Position numbers and translations under genes: made by a program. The notes beneath the pieces are model-generated. The model was given only the letters and a program-made list of their open reading frames with translations, was not told the origin of the DNA and did not search any database. DNA of 64,000 nucleotides. It comes from Burkholderiaceae bacterium. GTDB taxonomy: Bacteria; Pseudomonadota; Gammaproteobacteria; Burkholderiales; Burkholderiaceae_E. Positions 8,255 through 17,818 of this stretch are shown here, in pieces (position 1 is the first letter of the stretch; every line of letters starts with the position of its first letter). The stretch spans positions 73,776 to 137,775 of the forward strand of contig JADJVQ010000014.1 of NCBI GenBank assembly GCA_016710525.1. The letters run 5' to 3'.

Positions 8255-9762
8255 CGCGGCGCCTGTTCACCGCCTGCCTGGGTACCGAGACCAACTCGTT
8301 CTCGCCCATTCCCACCGGCCTGGGGCTGTTCGGGCGGACCATGCTCGTGCGCGACGGCCGCTTCGACGCCAGGCCCAACCTGTTCGCGCTGCCCCTGCAG
8401 TTGTGGCGCGAGCGCGCGCGCGCTCGCGGCTGGACGGTGATCGAAGGGCTGGCTGCCTTCGCCGCGCCTGCCGGCGACACCACCCGCGCCACCTACGAAG
8501 CCTTGCGTGCAGAGATCCTGGCCGGACTGCGCGGCGCGCTGCCGGTCGATGCGGTCATGCTCAACCTGCACGGCGCGATGATCGCCGACGGATACCCCGA
8601 CGCCGAGGGCGACCTGCTGGCGGCCGTGCGCGCAACGGTCGGCCCGGCTGTGCCGATCGTGGCCGAACTGGATCTGCACTGCCACCTGACCCGGCTGAAG
8701 GTCGACAGCGCCGATGCACTGGTGATCTTCAAGGAGTACCCGCACATCGACGTGCGCGAGCGAGCCGCCGAGGTCTTCACGCTGCTCGAGCGCATGCTCG
8801 ATTCGGGACTGAAGCCCGTGATGGCCATGCACGACTGCCGGATGCTCGGCTTTTACCCCACCACCCGCGAACCGATGCTGGGCATCGTCCAGGAGATGCA
8901 TCGGCTGGAGCGCGAGCCCGGCATCCTGTCGGTGTCGCTGGCCCATGGGTTTCCCTGGGGCGACACGCCGGAGGTCGGCACCCGGGTGCTGGTCGTCACC
9001 GACAACGACGCGCCGCTGGCGGCCCGCACGGCACGCGGGCTGGGCGAGCGGATCTGGGCCGCGCGCGATCAGATGGTGCCGCCGCTGTTCGGCATCGACG
9101 AGGCGATCGACCACGTGCTGCGGGCCAGCCCGGCCGACAAGCCCTTCGTGCTGGCCGACACGGCGGACAACGCCGGCATCGGGGCCTGCGGCGACTCGAC
9201 CTTTCTGTTGGCCCGACTGATCGAACGCGGCGTGGGCGGTGTCGCGCTGTCGCCGCTGTGGGACCCGGGCGCAACCGAACTGGCCCACGACGCCGGCATC
9301 GGCGCCCGCCTGGCGATGCGCATCGGCGGCAAGCTGGGCCCGGCCTCGGGAGCGCCGCTGGATCTGAGCGTACGGGTGATGGGACTCGCCAAGGACGCCC
9401 GGCAGCCCTTCGGGGGTTCGATGGCGCCCCTGGGCGACCTGGCCTGGTTGCGTGTCGGCGTGGGTTCGGGCGCCGGCCACGATCGTCCGGATGACCACGA
9501 AGCTGTCGACATCGTCGTCAACCAGTCGCGCATCCAAAGCTTCGATCCCGAATGTTTCCGGCAGGCGGGCATCGATCCGGGACGCTGTCGCGCGCTTGTC
9601 GTGAAGTCGACCCAGCATTTCCATGCGGGCTTCGCGCCGATCGCGCGCGAGATCCTGTACCTGTCGGCGCCAGGCACAGGCTCGATGCGCTTCGACGCGC
9701 TGCCGCACACGCGTGTTACCCAGCCGCTGTGGCCGCGGGTCGCCAATCCGCACTCGGGCTGA
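8251..9762 (+). CDS. M81/MlrC-family metallopeptidase-like protein
   Basis: 503 aa. The start is fixed by the overlap with the SDR stop and by the N-terminus R-L-F-T-A-C-L-G-T-E-T-N-S-F-S-P, a hallmark of the MlrC (microcystinase C, DUF1485 + MlrC C-terminal) family. Candidate metal ligands lie in L-N-L-H-G-A-M, A-E-L-D-L-H-C-H and F-K-E-Y-P-H-I-D. The C-terminal domain shows L-A-D-T-A-D-N and V-K-S-T-Q-H-F. MlrC itself cleaves a linear tetrapeptide from microcystin breakdown, but most members occur in bacteria that do not degrade microcystin and their substrates are unknown. Coupling to an SDR suggests a small catabolic pathway. Confidence 0.88.
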   Translation: MTRRLFTACLGTETNSFSPIPTGLGLFGRTMLVRDGRFDARPNLFALPLQLWRERARARGWTVIEGLAAFAAPAGDTTRATYEALRAEILAGLRGALPVDAVMLNLHGAMIADGYPDAEGDLLAAVRATVGPAVPIVAELDLHCHLTRLKVDSADALVIFKEYPHIDVRERAAEVFTLLERMLDSGLKPVMAMHDCRMLGFYPTTREPMLGIVQEMHRLEREPGILSVSLAHGFPWGDTPEVGTRVLVVTDNDAPLAARTARGLGERIWAARDQMVPPLFGIDEAIDHVLRASPADKPFVLADTADNAGIGACGDSTFLLARLIERGVGGVALSPLWDPGATELAHDAGIGARLAMRIGGKLGPASGAPLDLSVRVMGLAKDARQPFGGSMAPLGDLAWLRVGVGSGAGHDRPDDHEAVDIVVNQSRIQSFDPECFRQAGIDPGRCRALVVKSTQHFHAGFAPIAREILYLSAPGTGSMRFDALPHTRVTQPLWPRVANPHSG

Positions 9763-9879
9763 ATCCCGCGCAGCCTTCGCCTCGATCCAGGCCACGAGAA
9801 CCAGGCCCGGCTGGCAGGCTGAATCCCGTCACGGCGAGCATCCGGCCACGCCAACGGGCGTTGGCCGGGTCCGCCGGGA

Positions 9880-11139
9880 TCAGCCGATGCGCGCCGGAAT
9901 GCGCACCTTCATCGACACGATGCCGTGCACGAAGTTGGACAGGGTGCGCCGCGGCTCGCCGACCACCTCGATCACCGGGAAGCGCTTGAGGATCTCTTCC
10001 CAAAGGATGCGCAACTGCATCTCGCCCAGCCGGTTGCCCACGCAACGGTGGATGCCAAAGCCGAACGACAGGTGCTGACGCGGCCGGGCCCGGTCGATGA
10101 TGAACTGATCGGCGTTCTCGATCGCGTCGGTGTCCCGGTTGCCCGACAGGTACCACATCGCGACCTTGTCGCCCTTGCGGATGGTTTTGCCGCCCAGAAC
10201 GTAGTCCTGCACCGCCGTGCGGCGCATATGCGCCAGCGGCGTCTGCCAGCGGATGATCTCGGGCACCATGCTCGCGACCAGCGCCGGGTTGTCGCGCAGC
10301 TTCTGGTACTCGGCCGGATGACGGTTCAGGGCCAGAAGGCCGCCGCTGATCGAATTGCGGGTCGTGTCGTTGCCGCCCACGATCAGCAGCACGAGATTGC
10401 CCAGGTACTCGTCGGGCGTCATGTGACGGGTGGCCGGCGAATGCGCGAGCATCGAGACGAGGTCGCTGCGCGGCGGTGCATTGACCCGTTCGTTCCAGAG
10501 TCGGGTGAAGTAGGTCAGGCACTTCTGCAGTTCTTCGGCTCGCTGCTCGTAGGAGGTGACCGCACCCTTGGCCTTGGGATGCCCGGTCGCGATCTCGGAC
10601 CACCAGGTCAGCAGGTGCCGATCTTCGAACGGAAAATCGAACAGCGTCGCCAGCATCTGGGTGGTGAGTTCGATCGACACCCGCTTGACCCAGTCGAACT
10701 CCTCGTTGATCGGCAGGCTGTCGAGGATCGCGCAGGCCCGGCTGCGGATCGTGCCCTCCATCAGCGCGAGGTTGGCCGGCGCCACGATCGGGCTGACGGT
10801 CCGCCGCTGCTCGTCGTGGCGCGGCGGATCCATCGCGATGAAACTGGGGAAGCGCTCATCAGGTCGCGATTCGGGCAGCGCGACACCGCCCAGTTCGTTC
10901 TCGGACGAGAACACGCCGTGATTCACCTCCACTTCCATGATGTCCTTCCACTTCGTCACCGACCAGAAGGGTCCGAAGCGGCTGGACTTGCAGTAGTGGA
11001 CCGGGTCTTCCTGGCGCAGGCGCTCGAAGTACCAGCCGATGGTGTCGTCTTCGAACAGATAACCGTCACTGACGTCGATCTCGTCCAGGGGCATCGCCCA
11101 GACTTTTTCACGGGTCATTTTGGCAGTTGGCATGTCCAT
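9880..11139 (-). CDS. Cytochrome P450
   Basis: 419 aa from the ATG at 11139, which has TAGGAAC at proper distance. Longer starts lack this. It is a soluble bacterial P450 with no membrane anchor. The I-helix oxygen-binding motif G-G-N-D-T-T-R-N-S, the K-helix E-I-I-R (ExxR), and the haem loop F-G-F-G-I-H-R-C-V-G with the Cys thiolate ligand are all intact. G-N-D-T-T-R-N is shared with steroid- and terpene-hydroxylating families such as CYP125 and CYP111, which is suggestive only. No ferredoxin or reductase gene adjoins, so electrons must come from partners elsewhere. It is 114 bp downstream of an enoyl-CoA hydratase on the same strand. Confidence 0.93.
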   Translation of the reverse strand: MDMPTAKMTREKVWAMPLDEIDVSDGYLFEDDTIGWYFERLRQEDPVHYCKSSRFGPFWSVTKWKDIMEVEVNHGVFSSENELGGVALPESRPDERFPSFIAMDPPRHDEQRRTVSPIVAPANLALMEGTIRSRACAILDSLPINEEFDWVKRVSIELTTQMLATLFDFPFEDRHLLTWWSEIATGHPKAKGAVTSYEQRAEELQKCLTYFTRLWNERVNAPPRSDLVSMLAHSPATRHMTPDEYLGNLVLLIVGGNDTTRNSISGGLLALNRHPAEYQKLRDNPALVASMVPEIIRWQTPLAHMRRTAVQDYVLGGKTIRKGDKVAMWYLSGNRDTDAIENADQFIIDRARPRQHLSFGFGIHRCVGNRLGEMQLRILWEEILKRFPVIEVVGEPRRTLSNFVHGIVSMKVRIPARIG

Positions 11140-11253
11140 GGCGGTTCCTAGTGGCGCTGCGTTGAAGGCGTGAACGAAAGGCTCCATCGGGTGCGGCGTC
11201 GGCGCGCCGCGCGAGGGCATCGGCCGGTGCGAAAACGCAGCGGCCGGCGCCGG

Positions 11254-12045
11254 TCAGGCGCCGACGAACTTGGCCGGGCGCTTTTCGACGAAAGCCTTGG
11301 CCGCTTCGGCGTGATCGGCGGTGCTCATGCACCGAACCTGATGCGTGGCTTCGCTGTCGATCGACGTGGAGAGGTCGCTGCGCGACGCCAGGTTCACATT
11401 CTGCTTGATGTACCCCAGGGACACCGACGGACCGTTGGCCAGCGCCGACACGAAGGCCGCGGTCTGCTCCTGGAACAGGCCGGGCGGATACACGCGGTGC
11501 AGCAGGCCAGCTTCCAGCGCCTCGGGCGCGGTGAGCACCGGCGAGAACATCAGCAGCTCCTTGGCCTTGGCGGGACCGACCAGCTGGGTCAGGAACCAGC
11601 TCGCGCCGTAGTCGCCGGACAGGCCGACCTTGGCAAAGGCCACGGTGAGCTTGGCGCTGTCGACCGCGATCCGGAAGTCGCAGGCCATCGCCAGCGCCAG
11701 GCCGGCGCCGGCGGCCGGGCCGGGCAGCACCGCGATGGTGGGCTTGGGGATTTCATGCAGCAGGCGCGAGGCCTCGGCGCGGTCCCGCAGACGGGTGGCG
11801 CGCTGCTCGAAAGTCTGGGTGACGTCGCGCCCGGCGGCCATCGACTTGACATCGCCGCCGGCACAAAAGCCGCCGCCCGCACCGGTCAGCACGATGGCCC
11901 GCACTGCGGAATCATGCTGCGCGCGCTTGAGCGCACCGATCATCAGCTCGGACATCTCGAGGTTCAGCGCGTTGCGCGCCTCGGGGCGGTTCATGGTGAG
12001 CGTGAGCACGCCGTCGTGCAGCGACTCGAGAAGGGACTTGTCCAT
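11254..12045 (-). CDS. Enoyl-CoA hydratase/isomerase
   Basis: 263 aa. Of two near ATGs (12051 and 12045) the second is 8 bases from AGGAG and is preferred. The crotonase fold shows the oxyanion-hole segments F-C-A-G-G-D-V-K and G-P-A-A-G-A-G-L-A-L. The position that usually carries the catalytic Glu reads V-G-L-S-G-D-Y-G-A-S, so one of the two acids of classical hydratases appears absent and an isomerase- or hydrolase-like activity is possible. It lies between a luciferase-like flavoenzyme and a P450, all on the minus strand with gaps near 100 bp, so they may be co-transcribed. Confidence 0.88.
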   Translation of the reverse strand: MDKSLLESLHDGVLTLTMNRPEARNALNLEMSELMIGALKRAQHDSAVRAIVLTGAGGGFCAGGDVKSMAAGRDVTQTFEQRATRLRDRAEASRLLHEIPKPTIAVLPGPAAGAGLALAMACDFRIAVDSAKLTVAFAKVGLSGDYGASWFLTQLVGPAKAKELLMFSPVLTAPEALEAGLLHRVYPPGLFQEQTAAFVSALANGPSVSLGYIKQNVNLASRSDLSTSIDSEATHQVRCMSTADHAEAAKAFVEKRPAKFVGA

Positions 12046-12142
12046 GTTCATGTCTCCTGGTTTCGTTCGAGGGAGCTTAGCATCGGCCGCAACGGGTTCG
12101 CAGCGCGGTGGGCCGATAGATGGACCGGTCGGTCTCGGGTGC

Positions 12143-13126
<984 letters not shown>

Positions 13127-13237
13127 GGTTTCGCGGTGCGGTAAGGGAGGGGGGCGGAACGTCATCGGCAGCACGCCATGCAGCGCGCGCAGCGTCCGCC
13201 GGTCAACCGCTATTGTGGTCGCGATTGCGAAGTCGCG

Positions 13238-13789
13238 TCAGGCCAGGGGATTGGCGCGCTCGGGCATCGGCTGTGCCGTCGCGCCCAAGCCCGCCATCGC
13301 CGGCATGCGCGTCTCGAACTTGGCGCGCTCGACGACGAAGAACGCCCGCACGTTGCGAACCCGCGCCGACGCGGTGTACAGGCGCTGCGCAAGGGCCTGG
13401 TAACCCGGCATATCGGGCAGTTGCGCCATCAGCACGAAGTCCGGGCCAGGACTGACGCGATAGCACTGGGTGATCGATGGCTCGGCGCAGGCCAGCGCCT
13501 GGAAGTGGTCCAGATGCTCTGCTGCCTGCGAATCCAGCGTCACTTCGACGACGACAGACAGCGAAGCGCCCACGGCGGCTGGCGCGACCAGCGCGACCTG
13601 ACGTTCGATGACGCCCGTGTCGATCAGCCGGCGCACCCGTCGCAGGCAGGTCGGCGCCGAGGCGTGCACCCGGCGGGCGAGCTCGACATTGTTCTGCGAG
13701 GCATCGGCCTGCAGCTCGGCCAGGATGCGGTGATCCAGGGCGTCGAGGAGAGGGAGGCTCGGGTGGCCGGGGGGTGCGGATGGGGACAT
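13238..13789 (-). CDS. Lrp/AsnC-family transcription regulator
   Basis: 183 aa from the ATG at 13789. The N-terminal winged helix-turn-helix is D-A-L-D-H-R-I-L-A-E-L-Q followed by V-E-L-A-R-R-V-H-A-S-A-P-T-C-L-R-R-V-R-R-L. A C-terminal RAM domain follows (V-E-V-T-L-D-S, C-Y-R-V-S-P-G-P-D-F-V-L, V-R-N-V-R-A-F-F-V-V). Lrp/AsnC proteins form octamers and sense amino acids or related small molecules. It is divergent from glmS across an AT-rich 192-bp spacer, so self-regulation and control of glmS are plausible. Confidence 0.92.
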   Translation of the reverse strand: MSPSAPPGHPSLPLLDALDHRILAELQADASQNNVELARRVHASAPTCLRRVRRLIDTGVIERQVALVAPAAVGASLSVVVEVTLDSQAAEHLDHFQALACAEPSITQCYRVSPGPDFVLMAQLPDMPGYQALAQRLYTASARVRNVRAFFVVERAKFETRMPAMAGLGATAQPMPERANPLA

Positions 13790-13981
13790 GATCGATTCTG
13801 TGATGCGCGACGAGAACAACTAGATTGCACTAGCACTTCATTTTAATGTCAATTATGAAAGAATCACTCACTTTTACTACTGCATGCATTTTTATCTCAA
13901 TTCTGTTCGCAATTTGATCGATACAGTCATCTCAGCCTGACTAGCATCTGCCCTCTGCCATCACCCACTCCGGAGGTCAGC
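13790..13981. promoter_or_regulatory. AT-rich divergent regulatory spacer between the AsnC gene and glmS
   Basis: About 125 bases in this spacer (13800-13925) are visibly AT-rich, with TTTTAATGTCAATTATG and TTTTTATCTCAATT runs, against a very GC-rich background. Lrp/AsnC proteins favour AT-rich degenerate sites, so this is a likely binding region plus both promoters. No single -35/-10 pair stands out. CGGAGG about 6 bases before the glmS ATG is its ribosome binding site. Confidence 0.6.
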
Positions 13982-15811
13982 ATGTGCGGCATCGTCGGTG
14001 CAACCGCCTCGCGCAACATCGTTTCAGTGCTCATCGAGGGCCTGTCCCGGCTCGAATACCGCGGCTACGACTCCTGCGGCCTGGCGCTGAACAACGCGGG
14101 CCGGCTGAGCCGCACCCGCAGCACCGCCCGGGTCGACGATCTGCGCTCGACCGCTCGCGAAGCTCGCCTGAACGCCGGCACCGGCATCGCCCACACCCGC
14201 TGGGCCACTCATGGCGCGCCGGTCACCGACAATGCCCATCCGCACTTCTCGCCGTCGGGCGAGCGGCCGCGGATCGCCCTGGTCCACAACGGCATCATCG
14301 AGAACCACGAGGCCCTGCGCACCGAGCTGCAGGGGGCCGGCTACGAGTTCAGCAGCCAGACCGACACCGAAGTCGTGGCCCACCTGATCGACCACCTGTA
14401 CGCCGACGACCTGCTCGAGGCCGTTCGCCAGGCGGTGACCCGGCTGCAGGGCACCTACGCCATCGCGGTGACCTGTGACGCCGAGCCGCACCGGGTCATC
14501 GGTGCGCGTTTCGGCTCGCCGCTGGTGGTGGGCGTGGGCGAGGGCGAGAACTTCGTGGCGTCCGACGCGATGGCGCTGGCCGGCGTGACCGATCGCATCG
14601 CCTACCTGCACGACGGCGACCTGGTCGACATCCAGCCGCACCGCCACTGGGTGATCGACGCCGAGGGCCGCCCGGTCGAACGCCCGGTGCTGACCGTGCA
14701 GGCGCATTCGGGCGCGGCCGAACTCGGCCCGTACCGTCACTACATGCAAAAGGAAATCTTCGAGCAGCCGCGTGCGGTGTCGGACACCCTGGAAGGCGTG
14801 CAGGGCATCGTGCCCGAGCTGTTCGGCGATCCGGCCTACAAGATCTTCAAGGCGATCGACTCGGTGCTGATCGTCGCCTGCGGCACCAGCTACTACGCCG
14901 GCCTGGTCGCGCGCTACTGGATCGAACTGCTCGCGCAGATCCCCACACGCGTGGAGATCGCCAGCGAGTTCCGCTACAACCCCAGCGTGCCCAATGCCAG
15001 GACGCTGGTGGTGGCCATTTCGCAAAGCGGCGAGACCGCCGATACGCTGGCCGCGATCCGTCATGCCGCCTCGTTGGGCATGACCCGCAGCCTGGCCATC
15101 TGCAACGTTTCCACCAGCGCGCTGGTGCGCGAAGCCAGCCTGTCGTACATCACCCGGGCCGGAATCGAGATCGGCGTGGCCTCCACGAAGGCGTTCACCA
15201 CCCAGCTCACGGCGCTGCACCTGCTCGCACTGGCGCTGGCCGAAACGCACGGCCGCCAGAGCGACGAGCAGCTGGCCGCGCAGCTGCGCGCGCTGCGCCA
15301 CCTGCCCGCCCAGATCAGCGCGGTGCTGGCGCTCGAGCCGCAGATCATCGGCTGGGCCGAACAGTTCGCCCGCATGGAGAACGCACTGTTCCTGGGCCGC
15401 GGACTGCACTACCCGATCGCACTCGAAGGTGCGCTCAAGCTCAAGGAGATCTCGTACGTGCATGCAGAGGCCTATCCGGCCGGCGAACTGAAGCACGGCC
15501 CGCTGGCCCTGGTCACGCGCGCGATGCCGGTGGTGACCGTGGCGCCCAACGACTCGCTGATCGAGAAGCTGAAGTCGAACATGCAGGAGGTGCGCGCGCG
15601 CGACGGCCAGCTGTATGTGTTCACCGATGAAGACACGCTGATCGCGCCCTCGCCCGGCGTGCACGTGATCCGCCTGCCCGGGCACTACGGGCTGCTCGCG
15701 CCGATTCCGCATGCGATAGCGCTGCAGCTGCTGGCCTATCACACGGCAGTGGCACGCGGCACCGATGTGGACCGGCCGCGCAACCTGGCCAAGAGCGTGA
15801 CGGTGGAGTGA
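13982..15811 (+). CDS. glmS: Glutamine-fructose-6-phosphate aminotransferase (isomerising), GlmS
   Basis: 609 aa, the full family length. It makes glucosamine-6-phosphate for peptidoglycan and LPS. The N-terminus M-C-G-I-V-G-A exposes the catalytic Cys after Met removal. The glutaminase domain has R-G-Y-D-S-C-G-L, H-T-R-W-A-T-H-G and V-H-N-G-I-I-E-N. Two SIS sugar isomerase domains carry A-C-G-T-S-Y-Y-A-G and S-Q-S-G-E-T-A-D-T, and the C-terminus ends with D-R-P-R-N-L-A-K-S-V-T-V-E. It has a strong SD and is divergent from an AsnC-type regulator. Nothing abnormal is seen. Confidence 0.98.
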   Translation: MCGIVGATASRNIVSVLIEGLSRLEYRGYDSCGLALNNAGRLSRTRSTARVDDLRSTAREARLNAGTGIAHTRWATHGAPVTDNAHPHFSPSGERPRIALVHNGIIENHEALRTELQGAGYEFSSQTDTEVVAHLIDHLYADDLLEAVRQAVTRLQGTYAIAVTCDAEPHRVIGARFGSPLVVGVGEGENFVASDAMALAGVTDRIAYLHDGDLVDIQPHRHWVIDAEGRPVERPVLTVQAHSGAAELGPYRHYMQKEIFEQPRAVSDTLEGVQGIVPELFGDPAYKIFKAIDSVLIVACGTSYYAGLVARYWIELLAQIPTRVEIASEFRYNPSVPNARTLVVAISQSGETADTLAAIRHAASLGMTRSLAICNVSTSALVREASLSYITRAGIEIGVASTKAFTTQLTALHLLALALAETHGRQSDEQLAAQLRALRHLPAQISAVLALEPQIIGWAEQFARMENALFLGRGLHYPIALEGALKLKEISYVHAEAYPAGELKHGPLALVTRAMPVVTVAPNDSLIEKLKSNMQEVRARDGQLYVFTDEDTLIAPSPGVHVIRLPGHYGLLAPIPHAIALQLLAYHTAVARGTDVDRPRNLAKSVTVE

Positions 15812-15909
15812 GCGGAATCGGCCGTCCGGTGATCACGTCACCCGCGGGATAGCCGTTCACGAAGGCGCGCAGAGTCAGGCCTGGCGCGGCGGGCAACGAG
15901 CCCGCGCCC

Positions 15910-16737
15910 TCAATGGGCAGCCCGCAGGAACTCCAGCACGATGCGATTGAACACCGCCGGCTGCTCACGGCTGACGCCGTGGCCCGCATCCGCCACGCGA
16001 TGGGCCTGCGCCTGCGGCATCGCGCGACAGACGTTGCTGAAGATCTCGCGGTGCACCGGCGCCGTCTGTTCGCCGGACAGCAGCAGTACCGGCATATCGA
16101 GTGCCGCGAGCCGATCCGGCGCCAGCAGCGGGAATTCGTCGCTCGACAGCGCCAGCATCTTCATTGCGCGCATGTTCTGCAGGCGCCGCTGCATGGCCTC
16201 GGGACTGCTGAGCGGCGCGGCCGCGCCATTGATGCCGCCGGTCATGATGCGTGAGGCCGCTTCGTCCTGCCCGGCGCGGAATGCCGCGTTGGCGGGCTCG
16301 ATCGTGTCGCGGCGGAATGCGGCGCTGGCCTCGCGCCCGGCCGCCGACAGATCGGCATAGCGCATCATCGGCGGCTCGACCGCGACCACCGCGAGCACCC
16401 GTTCAGGGTGGGCAAGCGCCAGAGCGAGCGCGGTGAATCCGCCGTACGAACTGCCCACCACGATTACGCGCCGCCAGCCCAGCGCATCGAGCAGCAGCCG
16501 CAGGTCCTGCGCCTCGTCCAGCGCCGAGTGATCGGGCGAGGGCATGTCGTTGCGGTTCGGGAAGCTGTAGCGCCGGCTGTAGGTGACGCAGTCGTAGTTC
16601 GCGGTGAACGCGTCCCACTGTGCCTCCCAGGAGCGCCAGTCGCCCATCGCGCCATGAACGAACACCAGCGGCAGGCCGGCGCCGGCCCGTTCGTAGTGCA
16701 GTTCGACGCCATTGGGCAACAGCACGCGCTGGGTCAT
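15910..16737 (-). CDS. Alpha/beta-hydrolase
   Basis: 275 aa from the ATG at 16737, which overlaps the TGA of the TctC gene (ATGA). The fold markers are F-V-H-G-A-M-G-D-W at the oxyanion loop, V-G-S-S-Y-G-G with the nucleophilic Ser, L-S-G-E-Q-T before the acid, and A-G-H-G-V-S with the catalytic His. It resembles C-C hydrolases and carboxylesterases of the RutD/MhpC type, but the substrate is open. Coupling to a periplasmic binding protein suggests that it acts on the imported compound. Confidence 0.88.
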   Translation of the reverse strand: MTQRVLLPNGVELHYERAGAGLPLVFVHGAMGDWRSWEAQWDAFTANYDCVTYSRRYSFPNRNDMPSPDHSALDEAQDLRLLLDALGWRRVIVVGSSYGGFTALALALAHPERVLAVVAVEPPMMRYADLSAAGREASAAFRRDTIEPANAAFRAGQDEAASRIMTGGINGAAAPLSSPEAMQRRLQNMRAMKMLALSSDEFPLLAPDRLAALDMPVLLLSGEQTAPVHREIFSNVCRAMPQAQAHRVADAGHGVSREQPAVFNRIVLEFLRAAH

Positions 16738-17726
16738 TCGGTCTTGATCCCGGCGTCGCGAACCACCTTGCCCAGACGGGCGGTCTCGGCCTTCAGGAAC
16801 TGCAGCAGCGGCTCGCCCGACACCAGCCGATCGGGCGCGACCATCGCCAGATCGTCGAGCTTGCGGCGCACCGCCGGCGCGTTGCGCGCCTTGCCCCAGG
16901 CGAGCGCCAGCGCCTCGATCACCGGGCGGGGTGTGTTGGCCGGCGCGAAGGTGATGATCCAGCCCAGATATTCGAAGTCCTTCAGGCCGGACTCGTGGAC
17001 GCTGGGCACATCGGGCATCGAAGCCACCCGTTCGCGTGTGGTGACCGCCAGCAGGCGCAGCTTGCCCGCCTTGACGTGGCTCATCGCGACGTTGGGCGCG
17101 GTGAACATCAGCTGGATCTGGCCGCCGATCAGATCCAGGACGGCCTGGCCGTCGCCCTTGTAGGGCACATGCAGCATCTTGATCCCGGCCAGCAGCGAGA
17201 ACAGTTCGGTGCACAGATGCCCCGATGAGCCATTGCCGCCGGACCCGAACGAGACCGCCCCCGGCTTCGCCTTGGCATACGCAATCAGCTCGGCCACGCT
17301 CTTGACGGGAAGCGAGGGATGGACGACGAACGCGAACGCGCCGGCGCCCAGCATGCTGATCGGCGCCAGGTCGGCGGCGGGATCGTAGCCGAGCCGGGGC
17401 ATCAGGTGCGGTGCGACGCTGATGCTGGCGGGGCCGGACACCAGCAGCGTGTGGCCGTCGGGCGCCGACTTGGCGACCGCATCGGCAGCCAGGGTGCCGC
17501 TGGCGCCGGGCTTGTTGTCGATGACGAAGGTGCCGCCCAGGGCCGGACCCACCGCGTCGGCGAACAGCCGCGCCAGGAAGTCCGACGGCCCGCCGGGTGG
17601 CGAGCCGACAAGCAGCTTGACCGGCCGTTCGGGGTAGGTTGCCGCGCCGGCAACGCGCGCAAGAGCAGGGATCGCGCCGACGGCGCAGGTGGCCAGGGCC
17701 TGCCGTCGAGTGAAACGCACAGTCAT
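16734..17726 (-). CDS. Bug/TctC-type tripartite tricarboxylate receptor (periplasmic)
   Basis: 330 aa. The N-terminus has R-R-Q and a hydrophobic stretch ending A-G-A-A, a Sec- or Tat-like signal. The mature protein carries the Bug hallmarks Y-P-E-R-P-V-K-L-L-V, P-P-G-G-P-S-D, I-D-N-K-P-G-A-S-G and V-P-Y-K-G. These proteins bind carboxylates or amides in the periplasm and deliver them to a TctAB permease, which is not encoded nearby. The gene is translationally coupled to a hydrolase and divergent from a LysR regulator 92 bp away, which probably controls it. Confidence 0.93.
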   Translation of the reverse strand: MTVRFTRRQALATCAVGAIPALARVAGAATYPERPVKLLVGSPPGGPSDFLARLFADAVGPALGGTFVIDNKPGASGTLAADAVAKSAPDGHTLLVSGPASISVAPHLMPRLGYDPAADLAPISMLGAGAFAFVVHPSLPVKSVAELIAYAKAKPGAVSFGSGGNGSSGHLCTELFSLLAGIKMLHVPYKGDGQAVLDLIGGQIQLMFTAPNVAMSHVKAGKLRLLAVTTRERVASMPDVPSVHESGLKDFEYLGWIITFAPANTPRPVIEALALAWGKARNAPAVRRKLDDLAMVAPDRLVSGEPLLQFLKAETARLGKVVRDAGIKTE

Positions 17727-17818
17727 CTTGTCTCCTCATGTTTTCGGCGATTCTGCGTGCGCGAGCATTCAGCGGGAAATAGAATTCCGGGGCCTCCGAT
17801 CACGATTGCTTATGGATC

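Noticed and set aside
9842..9870. GCCAAC/GTTGGC hairpin between the MlrC-like gene and the P450
   Set aside because: No T run; could help termination but cannot be called.
13400..13405. GTAACC hexamer
   Set aside because: No CGAA 16 bases downstream and inside the AsnC gene.
14024..15742. Minus-strand 572-codon frame opposite glmS
   Set aside because: Shadow of a highly conserved gene; Gln/Val/His-rich.
16738..17739. Extension of the hydrolase frame across the whole TctC gene
   Set aside because: That part is Arg-rich and overlaps a convincing TctC gene in another frame; the hydrolase starts at 16737.
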